62,747 bases of DNA from DATLYF01 sp035575095 (GTDB lineage: Bacteria; Pseudomonadota; Gammaproteobacteria; Competibacterales; Competibacteraceae): contig DATLYF010000106.1 in assembly GCA_035575095.1 (NCBI GenBank), forward strand, positions 1 to 62,747, read 5' to 3'. Of this stretch, positions 1 to 8,221 are shown in pieces (positions within the stretch are counted from its first letter, which is position 1; the number at the start of each line of letters is the position of its first letter). Under the pieces are notes generated by a model. It ran no database searches. It was not told the DNA's origin and was given only the letters and a program-made list of their open reading frames with translations. The position numbers and the translations under genes are program-made.

Positions 1-98
1 TGGCTGGCCTGGTCATCCATCTGGGCGATCAGCCCAAAACCGCAGTTGTCCTTTTCGAACTCGGGCCGGTACAGGCCCTGGCAGTCGCTCGTACGCAT
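1..98 (-). CDS. gltB: Glutamate synthase large subunit, amino end only
   Basis: This is the start of the large subunit of glutamate synthase, which converts glutamine and 2-oxoglutarate to two glutamates in the cytoplasm. Only the first 32 codons lie in the window and the rest runs off the left edge. The residues EFEKDNCGFGLIA match the family's amino end. In that family a short propeptide is removed so that the Cys of NCGFG (residue 19 here) becomes the amino-terminal nucleophile of the glutaminase domain. The position beyond the DamX-like gene and aroB matches the order known from Pseudomonas (aroK-aroB-AAA/SPOR-gltB). A long structured leader precedes it. Confidence 0.9.
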   Translation of the reverse strand, partial: MRTSDCQGLYRPEFEKDNCGFGLIAQMDDQAS

Positions 99-137
99 CA
101 GTCGCTCCACACGGCTACGGGAATTGGGGAGAGCCAG

Positions 138-177
138 GTAACACGGGTGCCTGAGCCCGGGACGAAGGCCGTGTTAC
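138..177 (-). promoter_or_regulatory. Hairpin in the gltB leader next to the start codon
   Basis: A perfect 9-bp inverted repeat (GTAACACGG ... CCGTGTTAC) with a 22-nt loop lies about 40 nt upstream of the gltB start. In the transcript it follows directly after the terminator-like hairpin at 179-212. It could control ribosome access or be an antiterminator partner. That role is inferred only from position. Confidence 0.45.
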
Positions 178-178
178 T

Positions 179-212
179 AAAAACCCATCACTGCCCGACC
201 TGACGGGAGTGA
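179..212 (-). terminator. Terminator-like hairpin with U tract inside the gltB leader
   Basis: Read on the minus strand, TCACT-CCCG pairs with CGGG-AGTGA around a 6-nt loop, with one bulged base. The stem is followed by TGGG and five T residues. It lies about 80 nt before the gltB start codon, so it would act as an attenuator rather than as the end of a gene. The GGG between stem and T run makes it weaker than a classical intrinsic terminator. Confidence 0.4.
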
Positions 213-310
213 GGTGACGGCTCCGCGGCGTCCGGATGAGGACAGAGGGGGCCACCTCCGCGGGGGGTGGAACGACGATGTATGATCGCAAACCCGACAG
301 GCGGCCTTGC

Positions 311-340
311 AGTATAAACGCGTGCCAAAAGCCGAGTAAA
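311..340 (-). promoter_or_regulatory. Putative sigma70 promoter for gltB
   Basis: On the minus strand TTTACT (-35, 335-340) and TATACT (-10, 311-316) are separated by 18 bp. The start of transcription would fall near 304, giving a leader of about 205 nt before the gltB start at 98. The -10 box is good and the -35 box is partial. Confidence 0.4.
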
Positions 341-352
341 TACCACAAATCT

Positions 353-1954
353 CTAACGCGGCAAGGATTTTGCACCAATCTGGGGCGTATCCAGGATCTT
401 TTGCAGCTCGCCGAGGCGACGCAGCCAGGGTTTACCCTGGCGCAGCGCCGGCGGTAGGCGGTCGAGGGCGCTCTGGGCCTGACGTCGATCGGCGTAGGGG
501 CCAAGCAGCAGGACATGCCACACCTGGTCCTGACGGCGGATGCGTGCCAGGGTGGGTTCGCCGGGCAACGGGTTACGGCGCAGGAATTCGCGCAGGCTGG
601 CCTGCTCGTTGGCGGCCAGCAACTGGATCATGTATTCCTGGGGCGGGCGCTGCCGCAGCCAGTCGCTGGCAGGCTGCGGCCCCGGCGCGGCCAGGCGCGG
701 GGCTGGGGTCTTCGGCGCGGCAGCGGTGGTTTTGGGCGGCGCCGGCGGGGTGTCCTCAGGGGCAGCGGCCGCGGCGGTGGTGGGCGCGGCAGGGGCCAGA
801 GGCGGTGCTGCGGAGGCGCTCGTGTCGGCGTCCGCCGCAGCCGGCACCGGTGGCGGAGAAGCGCTCTCCTGCGCCAAGGCCGGGGGTTCGGGCGGTGCCG
901 TCTCCTGCGTAATGCTCGGGGATGCGGCCGGTGCAGCGGCGGCCGCGATAGGGTGCGCCGCGGGCGCGTGTCCGGGCGTTGCCGCTGCAGCAGCCTCGAT
1001 CGGGGGCGGAGTGGCCGGTGACGGCTTCACGACCTCCGCCCCGGCGGTCGGCGGGCTGGGCGCGGCCGGTGCTGCCGCCGGGGCGGGCGCTGGCGGACGG
1101 GGATACAGCCACCAGCCGCCGGCCAGGCCGAGCAGAGCGGCGACGGCGACCCAACGCTCGAGAGCGGCCGTCTCCCTGCCCAGCAAGCGCTGGAGCAGCG
1201 GGCCGTGGCGGCGCAGCAGCATCTGCCGGGCCTGCCGGTTGAGCTCCCCGGGCAGGCCTGCGGACTTGCGCTGCAGGTTCACCACCGTGCGCGGCGGCAA
1301 GGGATATTCCCCGGCCAGGCCGGCGGCCTTGAGGCGGTGTTCCAGGTAGGCGGCGGTCTGGGCTAGAGTGAAGGGGGAGAGAATCAGGGTGAAGAAGCGG
1401 CCGATGGGCAGCGCCAGGGTGGTTTTGGCCAGGCGCTGCTCGATCTCGGGCCGAGCGAACAGGATCAGGTGCAGCAGCCCGCTGCGGTTGGCATTGGGCG
1501 ACAGGCCCAGCCGGCCGAGCAGCATCAGGTCGTCGGGCTGCAGATGATGGGCGTCGTCGATGACGGCGGCCACGGTCATGCCGGTGCGGCGCAGGTGTAC
1601 CAGGCAATCCAGGATGCGTTTGATGGGCTTGCTGCCTAGCTCCTCCGGGGCCAGGCCCAGGGCCCGCCCCAATTCCATGAGCAGACTGCAGTCCGGCCGG
1701 CAGTCGATGCGCAGCAGGGTGAACTGGTCACGCTGGCCGAGGCGTTCCACCACCCGCTCGAGCAGGCTGGTCTTGCCCGAGCCGGGATCGCCCTTGATCA
1801 GTCCGATCAGCGTGCCGACGTTGGCGATGTGCAGCAGCGTGCCGAGATGGCTGGTGAGAGCAGGGGTCTGGAAGTAGCGGCTGGCATCGGCCGGCTCGGG
1901 GCCAAAGGCGCGCTGGCCGAGGTCCTCCGCATAGGCGCGTGCGCTGAGCGGCAC
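353..1954 (-). CDS. DamX-like protein: AAA ATPase, membrane segment, SPOR domain
   Basis: A 533-residue inner-membrane protein with an ExeA/GspA-like ATPase domain first (Walker A GDPGSGKT at residues 55-62, Walker B AAVIDDAHH near 130-140). One membrane segment follows near 267-283, then a long Ala/Pro-rich linker (about 285-430), then a carboxy-terminal SPOR domain that would bind denuded septal peptidoglycan. E. coli has damX at the same place next to aroB, but DamX lacks a working ATPase; the Pseudomonas gene here has this ATPase-SPOR layout. The gene lies 19 bp after aroB and is probably co-transcribed with it. A role at the division site or in cell-wall assembly is inferred from SPOR. 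Confidence 0.85.
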   Translation of the reverse strand: MPLSARAYAEDLGQRAFGPEPADASRYFQTPALTSHLGTLLHIANVGTLIGLIKGDPGSGKTSLLERVVERLGQRDQFTLLRIDCRPDCSLLMELGRALGLAPEELGSKPIKRILDCLVHLRRTGMTVAAVIDDAHHLQPDDLMLLGRLGLSPNANRSGLLHLILFARPEIEQRLAKTTLALPIGRFFTLILSPFTLAQTAAYLEHRLKAAGLAGEYPLPPRTVVNLQRKSAGLPGELNRQARQMLLRRHGPLLQRLLGRETAALERWVAVAALLGLAGGWWLYPRPPAPAPAAAPAAPSPPTAGAEVVKPSPATPPPIEAAAAATPGHAPAAHPIAAAAAPAASPSITQETAPPEPPALAQESASPPPVPAAADADTSASAAPPLAPAAPTTAAAAAPEDTPPAPPKTTAAAPKTPAPRLAAPGPQPASDWLRQRPPQEYMIQLLAANEQASLREFLRRNPLPGEPTLARIRRQDQVWHVLLLGPYADRRQAQSALDRLPPALRQGKPWLRRLGELQKILDTPQIGAKSLPR

Positions 1955-1973
1955 CGACTGCCCTCCCGGCCGC

Positions 1974-3059
1974 TCAGGCGCTAGCGCGGCACTGGCGCAG
2001 GGTGGCGCGCAGCAGCTCGGGCGCGACGTCGTCGCAGATCACGCCCTCGCCCAGGGCGCGCAGCAAGATCAGGCGCAGCTTGCCGTCCTGCACCTTCTTG
2101 TCCACCGCCATGAGTGCGAGGAAGCGCTCCTCGTCGAGTCCGGCCGGCCCCTGCACCGGCAGTCCGGCCCGGGCGAGCAGGCGCGTCACCCGCGCCACCT
2201 CCTCCGGGCGCAGCCAGCCGAGCCGGGCCGAGAGATCGGCGGCCATGACCATACCCGCCGCCACCGCTTCGCCGTGCAGCCACGCGCCGTAGCCCAGGCC
2301 GGTCTCGATGGCGTGGCCGAAGGTGTGGCCCAGGTTGAGCAGTGCCCGCAGGCCGGACTCGCGCTCGTCGCGGCCGACGATCTCGGCCTTGATGCGGCAG
2401 GAGCGCTCGATGGCCTCGCTCAGGGCCGCGGCGTCGCGGGCCAGCAGGGCGTCGAGGTTGGCCTCGAGCCATTCCAGGAAGGCCAGGTCGCGGATCAGGC
2501 CGTACTTGATCACCTCGGCCAGCCCCGCCTTGAGTTCGCGCGCCGGCAGGGTGGTCAGCGTGTCGGTGTCGGCCAGCACGCAGCGCGGCTGGTGGAAGGC
2601 GCCGATCATGTTCTTGCCCAGCGGATGATTGACCCCGGTCTTGCCGCCCACCGAGGAGTCCACCTGGGCCAGCAGGGTGGTGGGGATCTGGATGAAATGC
2701 ACGCCGCGCTGGTAACAGGCGGCGGCAAAGCCGGTCATGTCGCCGACCACCCCGCCCCCCAAGGCGATCAGGGTGCAGTTGCGGCCGAAGCGCTGGTGCA
2801 GCAGCTCGTCGAAGATCCGGCCCAGCACCTCCAGGGTCTTGTATTGCTCGCCGTCGGGCAGGATCAGCGCGGCGTGCCGCAGTCCTGTCAGCGCCGTCCG
2901 GATGTGCTCCAGATAGAGCGGAGCGATGGTTTCGTTGCTGACCACCAGCACCTCGCGGCCGGGGATGTAGGGCCGCAGCAGGTCGGCACGCCCCAGCAGG
3001 CCGGGGCCGATGTGAATGGGGTAGCTACGCTCGCCGAGCTCGACATTGAGGGTGCGCAT
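1974..3059 (-). CDS. aroB: 3-dehydroquinate synthase
   Basis: AroB catalyses the second step of the shikimate pathway, closing DAHP to 3-dehydroquinate with NAD and a divalent metal in the cytoplasm. The 361-residue length is normal for the family. DGEQYKT, GGGVVGDMTGF and the metal-binding region LGHTFGHAIE are all present. It lies 75 bp after aroK in the same orientation, the usual aroKB pair, and continues toward the DamX-like gene and gltB. Confidence 0.97.
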   Translation of the reverse strand: MRTLNVELGERSYPIHIGPGLLGRADLLRPYIPGREVLVVSNETIAPLYLEHIRTALTGLRHAALILPDGEQYKTLEVLGRIFDELLHQRFGRNCTLIALGGGVVGDMTGFAAACYQRGVHFIQIPTTLLAQVDSSVGGKTGVNHPLGKNMIGAFHQPRCVLADTDTLTTLPARELKAGLAEVIKYGLIRDLAFLEWLEANLDALLARDAAALSEAIERSCRIKAEIVGRDERESGLRALLNLGHTFGHAIETGLGYGAWLHGEAVAAGMVMAADLSARLGWLRPEEVARVTRLLARAGLPVQGPAGLDEERFLALMAVDKKVQDGKLRLILLRALGEGVICDDVAPELLRATLRQCRASA

Positions 3060-3134
3060 AAGGGAAATCCTCGCCGGAACCGCCCAATGGTGGGCAAAAG
3101 CCGCGCCCGGCGCAAGTGCGGGGAGGGGCAGGGC

Positions 3135-3653
3135 TCAGCGCACGCCCAGCCGGCGCAGGATGGTCTGCGCCACCTGCCGCACCTGGCGGCCGTCGGTATC
3201 GACCACCAGGTCGGCGGTTGCCTCGTACAGCGGATGGCGTACGGCGTAGAGCGCCTCCAGGCGGGCGCGGGGATCCTCGACAGCGAGCAGGGGGCGGTTG
3301 CGGTCGCCCCGGGTGCGGCGTAATTGCTCCTCCACCGAGGTGCGCAGGTAGATCACCCGGCCGCGACTCTTCAGGCAGCGGCGGTTGTCCGGGTCGAGGA
3401 TGGCGCCGCCGCCGGTGGCCAGCACGATGCCGGGACGGCGGGTGAGTTCCTCGAGCACCGCCTTCTCCCGGGCGCGGAAGCCGGCCTCGCCCTCCTTCTC
3501 GAAGATCCAGGGGATACTGGCGCCGGTGCGGCGTTCGATTTCCTGGTCGCAATCGACGAAGGCGCAGCCCAGCAACTCGGCCAGGCGGCGGCCGATGGTG
3601 GATTTGCCGGACCCCATGGGGCCGATCAGAAAAAAACTGCCCGACACATTCAT
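3135..3653 (-). CDS. aroK: Shikimate kinase
   Basis: AroK phosphorylates shikimate at the 3-OH using ATP. The P-loop GPMGSGKST is at residues 11-19, VDCDQEIE carries the substrate-binding Asp, and the glycine-rich ATGGGAI motif is present. An upstream extension of 12 codons is open, but the ATG at 3653 gives the usual short amino end (172 residues). The start codon sits in the loop of a perfect 10-bp hairpin followed by seven T residues. Codons AGT TTT TTT just after the start are unusual in this GC-rich sequence, where TTC is the norm. Confidence 0.95.
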   Translation of the reverse strand: MNVSGSFFLIGPMGSGKSTIGRRLAELLGCAFVDCDQEIERRTGASIPWIFEKEGEAGFRAREKAVLEELTRRPGIVLATGGGAILDPDNRRCLKSRGRVIYLRTSVEEQLRRTRGDRNRPLLAVEDPRARLEALYAVRHPLYEATADLVVDTDGRQVRQVAQTILRRLGVR

Positions 3654-3663
3654 GCCGGGCAGT
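3635..3663 (-). terminator. Intrinsic terminator-like hairpin covering the aroK start
   Basis: Read on the minus strand, AAACTGCCCG pairs perfectly with CGGGCAGTTT across a 12-nt loop that contains the aroK ATG (3651-3653). The right arm runs into TTTTTTT. This has every feature of a Rho-independent terminator. It would end transcripts coming from the lipoprotein gene upstream, or act as an attenuator or translation switch for aroK. Confidence 0.6.
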
Positions 3664-3706
3664 TTGCCGGGTTTACGGACGCCCGCCAAGGGGCGCTGCG
3701 CTTCAA

Positions 3707-5899
3707 CTACTGACTATCCCCGACATCGATATTGCCGGGCGCCACCACCTTGATGACCAGCGAATCCGACAGGATCAGCGGGTTGGGGTCGTTCTGGCTC
3801 GGCCCCACGGTGGCGAATACCAGATCGTAGGCGGCACCGCCCGGAACCCCATCGGCCGCGATGGTGATCTCGGCCACGCCATTGGCACCGGTGCGTACCG
3901 GCTCGGGCGTGATGGTCAGCGGCGGGTCGAGCAGCGCCGCGAGGATCGCCAGGGCGCGGTCGAGCTGGCGCTGGGCGGCGTCCTCCCGTTCGTCGAGCTC
4001 GGCGCAAGCCTGGGGATCCGCTGTGCAGTCAGTAGCAGCGCGTTCCTGGGCGATCTCCTCCAGCTCCTGCTGGGCGTTGGCGATGGCGTTCTGGACCTGG
4101 GTCAGGACGTCGGCGTTGGCCCTGATCTCCACCGCCAGGGTCTCGGCCGGCAGCGGCTGACCGTTGCCATCGGTCAGGAACAGGCGGACGCTGGTGGTGC
4201 CGCTGTAGGTGCAGTCGGTCTCAGCGCCATCGCCGGTGCACTCAGGATTGCCGAGGGTAATGGTGTCGCTGCCGTTGATCTGCCTCAGCGAGGCGTTCTC
4301 GACCTCACCCAGGTACCAGTGGCGCATCACCGCGCCGGCCTTGCCGCCGGCAGCCTCGGCGGTGAGGATGAAGTTGCGGCCGAGCTGGGTGACGGGATAG
4401 CGCATGGTGAAGCTGGCCACGCCCTTGGCGTCGGTGAAGGCGACGCTGTCCACGTTGCCGAAGTGGGGCACGCAGCCGACCACGTAGGGCACGCTGAAGC
4501 CGGTGTCCACCCACTCGAAGAACGGGGTGTTGACGCTGAGCGTGTTGGCGTTGAAGCCGGTGATGATGCGGCTGCCGCTCTGGTAGGGACGCAGACCGTC
4601 GACGACCAGAATGGCGTTGACCGCGGGGCAGCCGGTGTTGCTGGGGATGGGCGCCAGCGTGGTGAAGATCGCGCCGCCTTCGGCGGGATTGCCATCGCCG
4701 CCGCTGATGACGAAGTTGCCACGGCCCTGGTCCGGGTAGCCGGTGGCCGGAGAGTCGATCAGCCGCAGGGTGATCGGCGTGCCCGCGGGCGGCGGATTGC
4801 CGAACTCGTCGGCCGCCACCACCGAAATGGTCCGCTCATAGACACCGGTTACCGCATTGAACGAGTCGCCGGGGCCGCTGGGTAGGGCGTTGAAGTAATT
4901 GGCCACGGCACCGGCGAAGGCGCCGGTGAAAGTCAGGGAGACCACCGAACCATCGGCGATCACCGCAGCGGCGGTGCCGGCGACGGGGCTCTGGATGCCG
5001 TTGTCGACATTGTTGTCGGCGCGGTCCGCGGTGGCGCGGATGAGGACGGTGCCCGGCCGGGTGCCGGCGCGCAGGCCCACCTGGGCGATGCCGCCGCGGG
5101 TAAAGGTGCTTACCACCTCTCCGGTCTGGTTGCCGGCGGCGCCGCTGGCGGAGAGCTGTTCCCCGGCATTGGGGCGGCCGGGCAGCAGTTCGACCCTGAG
5201 GTTGTTGACGCCCGCGGCGGCATCGGTCGGGAAGCCGCCGTCATCGAATACTCCCAGCTCCAGCGTGCCGACATCCGCACGACCCTGGCCCTGGATGTAG
5301 AGCGCCGGTATCTGGCGGAACTGGACGGTGGCAGGGACGCCGGTGTTGGCGCCGGAACCGATGTCCAGCGTCATTTCCGCGTGGATGGACTGACCGGTGG
5401 TGGGGTCGGTGACCGTGGCCACCAGGCGCACCGTGCTGGCCTGACTGCCGGAGTGGAAATGGAAGGTGGCGAAGCCGGTGGTGTCCTCGAACACCAGCCG
5501 GCGGTAGGCCAGGGGCACGCACAGCTCGACGCCGTCGAAGTCCTCGCAGTCCTCGTGGTCGGGATCGCCATCCAGGTAGTAGAGCGCGCCGCTGCCGTTC
5601 GGGCCGAGGAGGTCCACGGAAATCGACGCGGCCGGGAAAGGACGGTTGTCCTGGAGCGCCTGCACGGTGATGGTGTTGGTGTAGGGCCCGCCCGGATTGG
5701 GCCAGGTGCTGGGATTGCCGTGAATCACCGGGGTGGGATTGACCGGCAAGCCACTCTGGTCGGCACTGATCTTGACCTCGATCAGCGGCCGACCGGAAAA
5801 ACCGCCATCACCGCCCCCGCCGCCGCCACAGCTGCCGAGGGCCAGAGCGGCCAGTCCAAGGCACAATGCCTTGCCTATGCGTAGCGTTATCGTGCGCAC
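3707..5899 (-). CDS. Large lipoprotein with bacterial Ig-like (Big_1/invasin-type) repeats
   Basis: A 730-residue predicted lipoprotein of unknown function. The GTG at 5899 is the better start because TAGGGAG lies 7 nt ahead of it; an in-frame TTG at 5938 has no such site. The signal peptide ends in a lipobox LALGSC (Cys24), followed by a run of glycines. The rest looks like repeated beta-sandwich Ig-like domains of the Big_1 class: phrases such as TITVQALQDN, ISVVAADEFGNPP and VRLFLTDGNGQP mark domain starts. A short coiled-coil-like segment lies around residues 560-615. It sits between pilQ and aroK, where most relatives have no gene, and is probably transcribed with the pil operon. Attachment or pilus-linked surface function is a guess from domain type and position. 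Confidence 0.8.
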   Translation of the reverse strand: MRTITLRIGKALCLGLAALALGSCGGGGGGDGGFSGRPLIEVKISADQSGLPVNPTPVIHGNPSTWPNPGGPYTNTITVQALQDNRPFPAASISVDLLGPNGSGALYYLDGDPDHEDCEDFDGVELCVPLAYRRLVFEDTTGFATFHFHSGSQASTVRLVATVTDPTTGQSIHAEMTLDIGSGANTGVPATVQFRQIPALYIQGQGRADVGTLELGVFDDGGFPTDAAAGVNNLRVELLPGRPNAGEQLSASGAAGNQTGEVVSTFTRGGIAQVGLRAGTRPGTVLIRATADRADNNVDNGIQSPVAGTAAAVIADGSVVSLTFTGAFAGAVANYFNALPSGPGDSFNAVTGVYERTISVVAADEFGNPPPAGTPITLRLIDSPATGYPDQGRGNFVISGGDGNPAEGGAIFTTLAPIPSNTGCPAVNAILVVDGLRPYQSGSRIITGFNANTLSVNTPFFEWVDTGFSVPYVVGCVPHFGNVDSVAFTDAKGVASFTMRYPVTQLGRNFILTAEAAGGKAGAVMRHWYLGEVENASLRQINGSDTITLGNPECTGDGAETDCTYSGTTSVRLFLTDGNGQPLPAETLAVEIRANADVLTQVQNAIANAQQELEEIAQERAATDCTADPQACAELDEREDAAQRQLDRALAILAALLDPPLTITPEPVRTGANGVAEITIAADGVPGGAAYDLVFATVGPSQNDPNPLILSDSLVIKVVAPGNIDVGDSQ

Positions 5900-5946
5900 A
5901 GAAATACTCCCTATGTCTTGATGTCGTTGTGTTGCCAAGACGGTCG

Positions 5947-8202
5947 TCAGCGCTGGGCCACGCCTTCGGTGACCACCTGCGGGGTGACGAAGATCAACAG
6001 CTCCAGCTTGTTGTTCTGGTTCACTTTCTTCTGGAAGAGGCGACCGATGGCCGGCAGGTCGCCGAGGAAAGGCACCTTGTCCTTGTTGTCGCGGGTGATC
6101 TGCTCGAACACGCCGCCCAGCACCACGGTCTCGCCGTTGTTGACCAGCACCTGGGTCTCAGTCTCGCGCCGCGCCAACTGTGGCGTGCTGGTGCCGTTGG
6201 GCAGGCTGACGAAGCCGGTGATCTCGTTCTTGGTGACCTTGAGGTCCATGATCACCCGGTTGTCGGGGGTGATCTGCGGGATCACGTCCAGCTCCAGCAG
6301 AGCTTCCTTGAAGGCCACGGTCACCGTGCCGTCCTCGCCTACCACTGGATAGCCGACCTCCTGGCCCTGCTTGATGGTGGCCTTCTTGTGGTCGGTGGTC
6401 AGCACGCGCGGGTTGGATAGGATCTCGCCGCGCCCTTCGGCCTGCAGGGCCGACAGCTCCAGATCCAGCAGGTAGTCCTGGCCGAGAATGGCCAGGGCGA
6501 TGCGGGTGGTGGGACCGGCCACAGGCAGGTTGATGCCCAATCGTTGGTTCAGCGACGGAACAGTGGTGGGGAAGGGCTGGCCGGTGGTGCGGATATTGTT
6601 GATGGCGCTGTTGACGACGACATTGTTGCCTTCCGCCGAGCCGGTGGCGCTGATCACCCCGGAATCGCCGTTCTTGGCGACGCCGGCAAAGCCATAGCGC
6701 ACGCCCAGCTCTTTGCTGAAATCGTCGTTGGCGATGACGATGCGCGAATCGATCATCACCTGCCGCACCGGCCGGTCGAGCTGGCTGACCAGGCGACGGA
6801 TCTCGGAGATCTTGTCCGGGATGTCGTTGACCAGCAGGGTGTTGGTGCGGCTGTCGACGCTGACGCTGCCGCGCGCCGACAGCAGCGTGCCGCCGATGCC
6901 GGTGGTGACGGCGCCGCTCTGCTGGCCGCCGCCGACCGAGCGCTCCTTGATCAGCTTGGCCAGATCCTCGGCCTTGGCGTAGTTGACCTGGATGATCTCG
7001 GTGCGGGTCGGCACCAGTTCCACCACCTGCTTGCGCGACTCCAGCTCCAGCCGCTCGCGGGCGGTGATCTCCTCGGTGGGCGCGATGTAGATCACATTGC
7101 CGTTCTGGCGCGAGGTCAGGCCTTTGGTGGTGAGGATGATGTCCAGGGCCTGATCCCAGGGCACGTTCTGCAGGCGCAGGGTGAGGTTGCCCTGCACGGT
7201 ATCGCTGACCACCACGTTGAGGCCGGTGAAGTCGGCGATGATCTGCAGCACCGCGCGCACCTCGATGTCCTGGAAGTTCAGGGAGAGCAGATCGCCGGTG
7301 TATTTCTTCTTCTCCGGATCGGTGGTCTCCTCTTCCTCCGGCTGCACCGGCTTGACCTCGACGGTGTAGAGGGTGTCGGCCTGGTAGGCCAGGTATTCGT
7401 AGCGCCCGGTGGGCTGGATGGCGATGCGGGCGTTGCCGTTCTGGTTGCTGGCATCGACCAGGGTGACCGGGGTGGCGAAGTCGGTGACGTCGAGGCGCCG
7501 CTCCTGCTCGCGGGGCAGGGTGACGCCGCGGAAGTTGACGACGATCTGGTTGCCTTCCTCGCGCACGTCGACGTTGACATTCGGGGTGCTGAGCTGGATG
7601 CCGATCACCGCGGCGCCCTGGGCGCTGCGGCGGAAATCGATGTTGCTGATCTGCGCGGCGGCGGGCCGGCCGGCGCTGGTCGCCACGGTCTGAATCGTGC
7701 TCGGGGTGGGGGCGGCGGCGGCGCTGGCCGCGGCGCCGGCCTCCAGGGTCAGCAGCACCGCATTGCCCTGGGTACGCACCGAGTAGGGCACCAGCTTGGC
7801 CAGGTTGATGGAGGCGCGGGTCCGGTCGTTGCCTTCGAGGACGCTGATGCGCTCGGCCACACCGGTGCCGATGGTCTGCTGCCGGGTGCTGAGACCGCTG
7901 CGGGTGTTCATGAAATCCAGCACCACCCGCGCCGGATCGCTGATGGTGAAGTTACGCGGGGTCTGGGCGGGCTGAGAAAACTGGAAACGCAACTGGACCC
8001 GATTGCCTGGCAGGGTGGTGACATCCACTGCCTGCAGCACCGCTTGTTCCTTGCCGTCCTGGGCCTGGGCCTGGGCCTGGGCCGGTGGGCTCAGCCACAG
8101 ACTCCAGGTCAGCGCCAGCAGCAGGACTCCCCACAATCCCACGAGCTTACGGCTGGGCGTGGTCGCTGTGCTCAACAGTCGTTTGGTGACCGCGCTCGTC
8201 AT
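5947..8202 (-). CDS. pilQ: Type IV pilus secretin PilQ
   Basis: PilQ forms the outer-membrane ring through which the type IV pilus passes. The start is set at the ATG at 8202, which has AGGGAGAGG just upstream, giving 751 residues. A signal peptide ending at AQA is followed by two AMIN-type peptidoglycan-binding regions (about residues 45-290). Next come the secretin/STN short domain (LSLNFQDIEVRAVLQIIADF), the N1-type domain with LVPTRTEIIQVNYAKAEDL, and the secretin core. The secretin signature VPFLGDLPAIGRLFQKK is near the end. Last gene of pilMNOPQ, 19 bp after pilP. Confidence 0.97.
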   Translation of the reverse strand: MTSAVTKRLLSTATTPSRKLVGLWGVLLLALTWSLWLSPPAQAQAQAQDGKEQAVLQAVDVTTLPGNRVQLRFQFSQPAQTPRNFTISDPARVVLDFMNTRSGLSTRQQTIGTGVAERISVLEGNDRTRASINLAKLVPYSVRTQGNAVLLTLEAGAAASAAAAPTPSTIQTVATSAGRPAAAQISNIDFRRSAQGAAVIGIQLSTPNVNVDVREEGNQIVVNFRGVTLPREQERRLDVTDFATPVTLVDASNQNGNARIAIQPTGRYEYLAYQADTLYTVEVKPVQPEEEETTDPEKKKYTGDLLSLNFQDIEVRAVLQIIADFTGLNVVVSDTVQGNLTLRLQNVPWDQALDIILTTKGLTSRQNGNVIYIAPTEEITARERLELESRKQVVELVPTRTEIIQVNYAKAEDLAKLIKERSVGGGQQSGAVTTGIGGTLLSARGSVSVDSRTNTLLVNDIPDKISEIRRLVSQLDRPVRQVMIDSRIVIANDDFSKELGVRYGFAGVAKNGDSGVISATGSAEGNNVVVNSAINNIRTTGQPFPTTVPSLNQRLGINLPVAGPTTRIALAILGQDYLLDLELSALQAEGRGEILSNPRVLTTDHKKATIKQGQEVGYPVVGEDGTVTVAFKEALLELDVIPQITPDNRVIMDLKVTKNEITGFVSLPNGTSTPQLARRETETQVLVNNGETVVLGGVFEQITRDNKDKVPFLGDLPAIGRLFQKKVNQNNKLELLIFVTPQVVTEGVAQR

Positions 8203-8221
8203 GGTCCTCTCCCTATGGTTT

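Noticed and set aside
311..335. Sigma54-like element (TGGCAC ... TGCA) ahead of gltB
   Set aside because: The GG to GC distance is 16 bp instead of the required 12, so it cannot be a -24/-12 promoter. The sigma70 reading was kept.
115..516. Open frame of 133 codons upstream of gltB
   Set aside because: It overlaps the end of the AAA/SPOR gene in another frame, has no ribosome site, and reads as low-complexity Arg/Ser/Pro sequence. It is a shadow.
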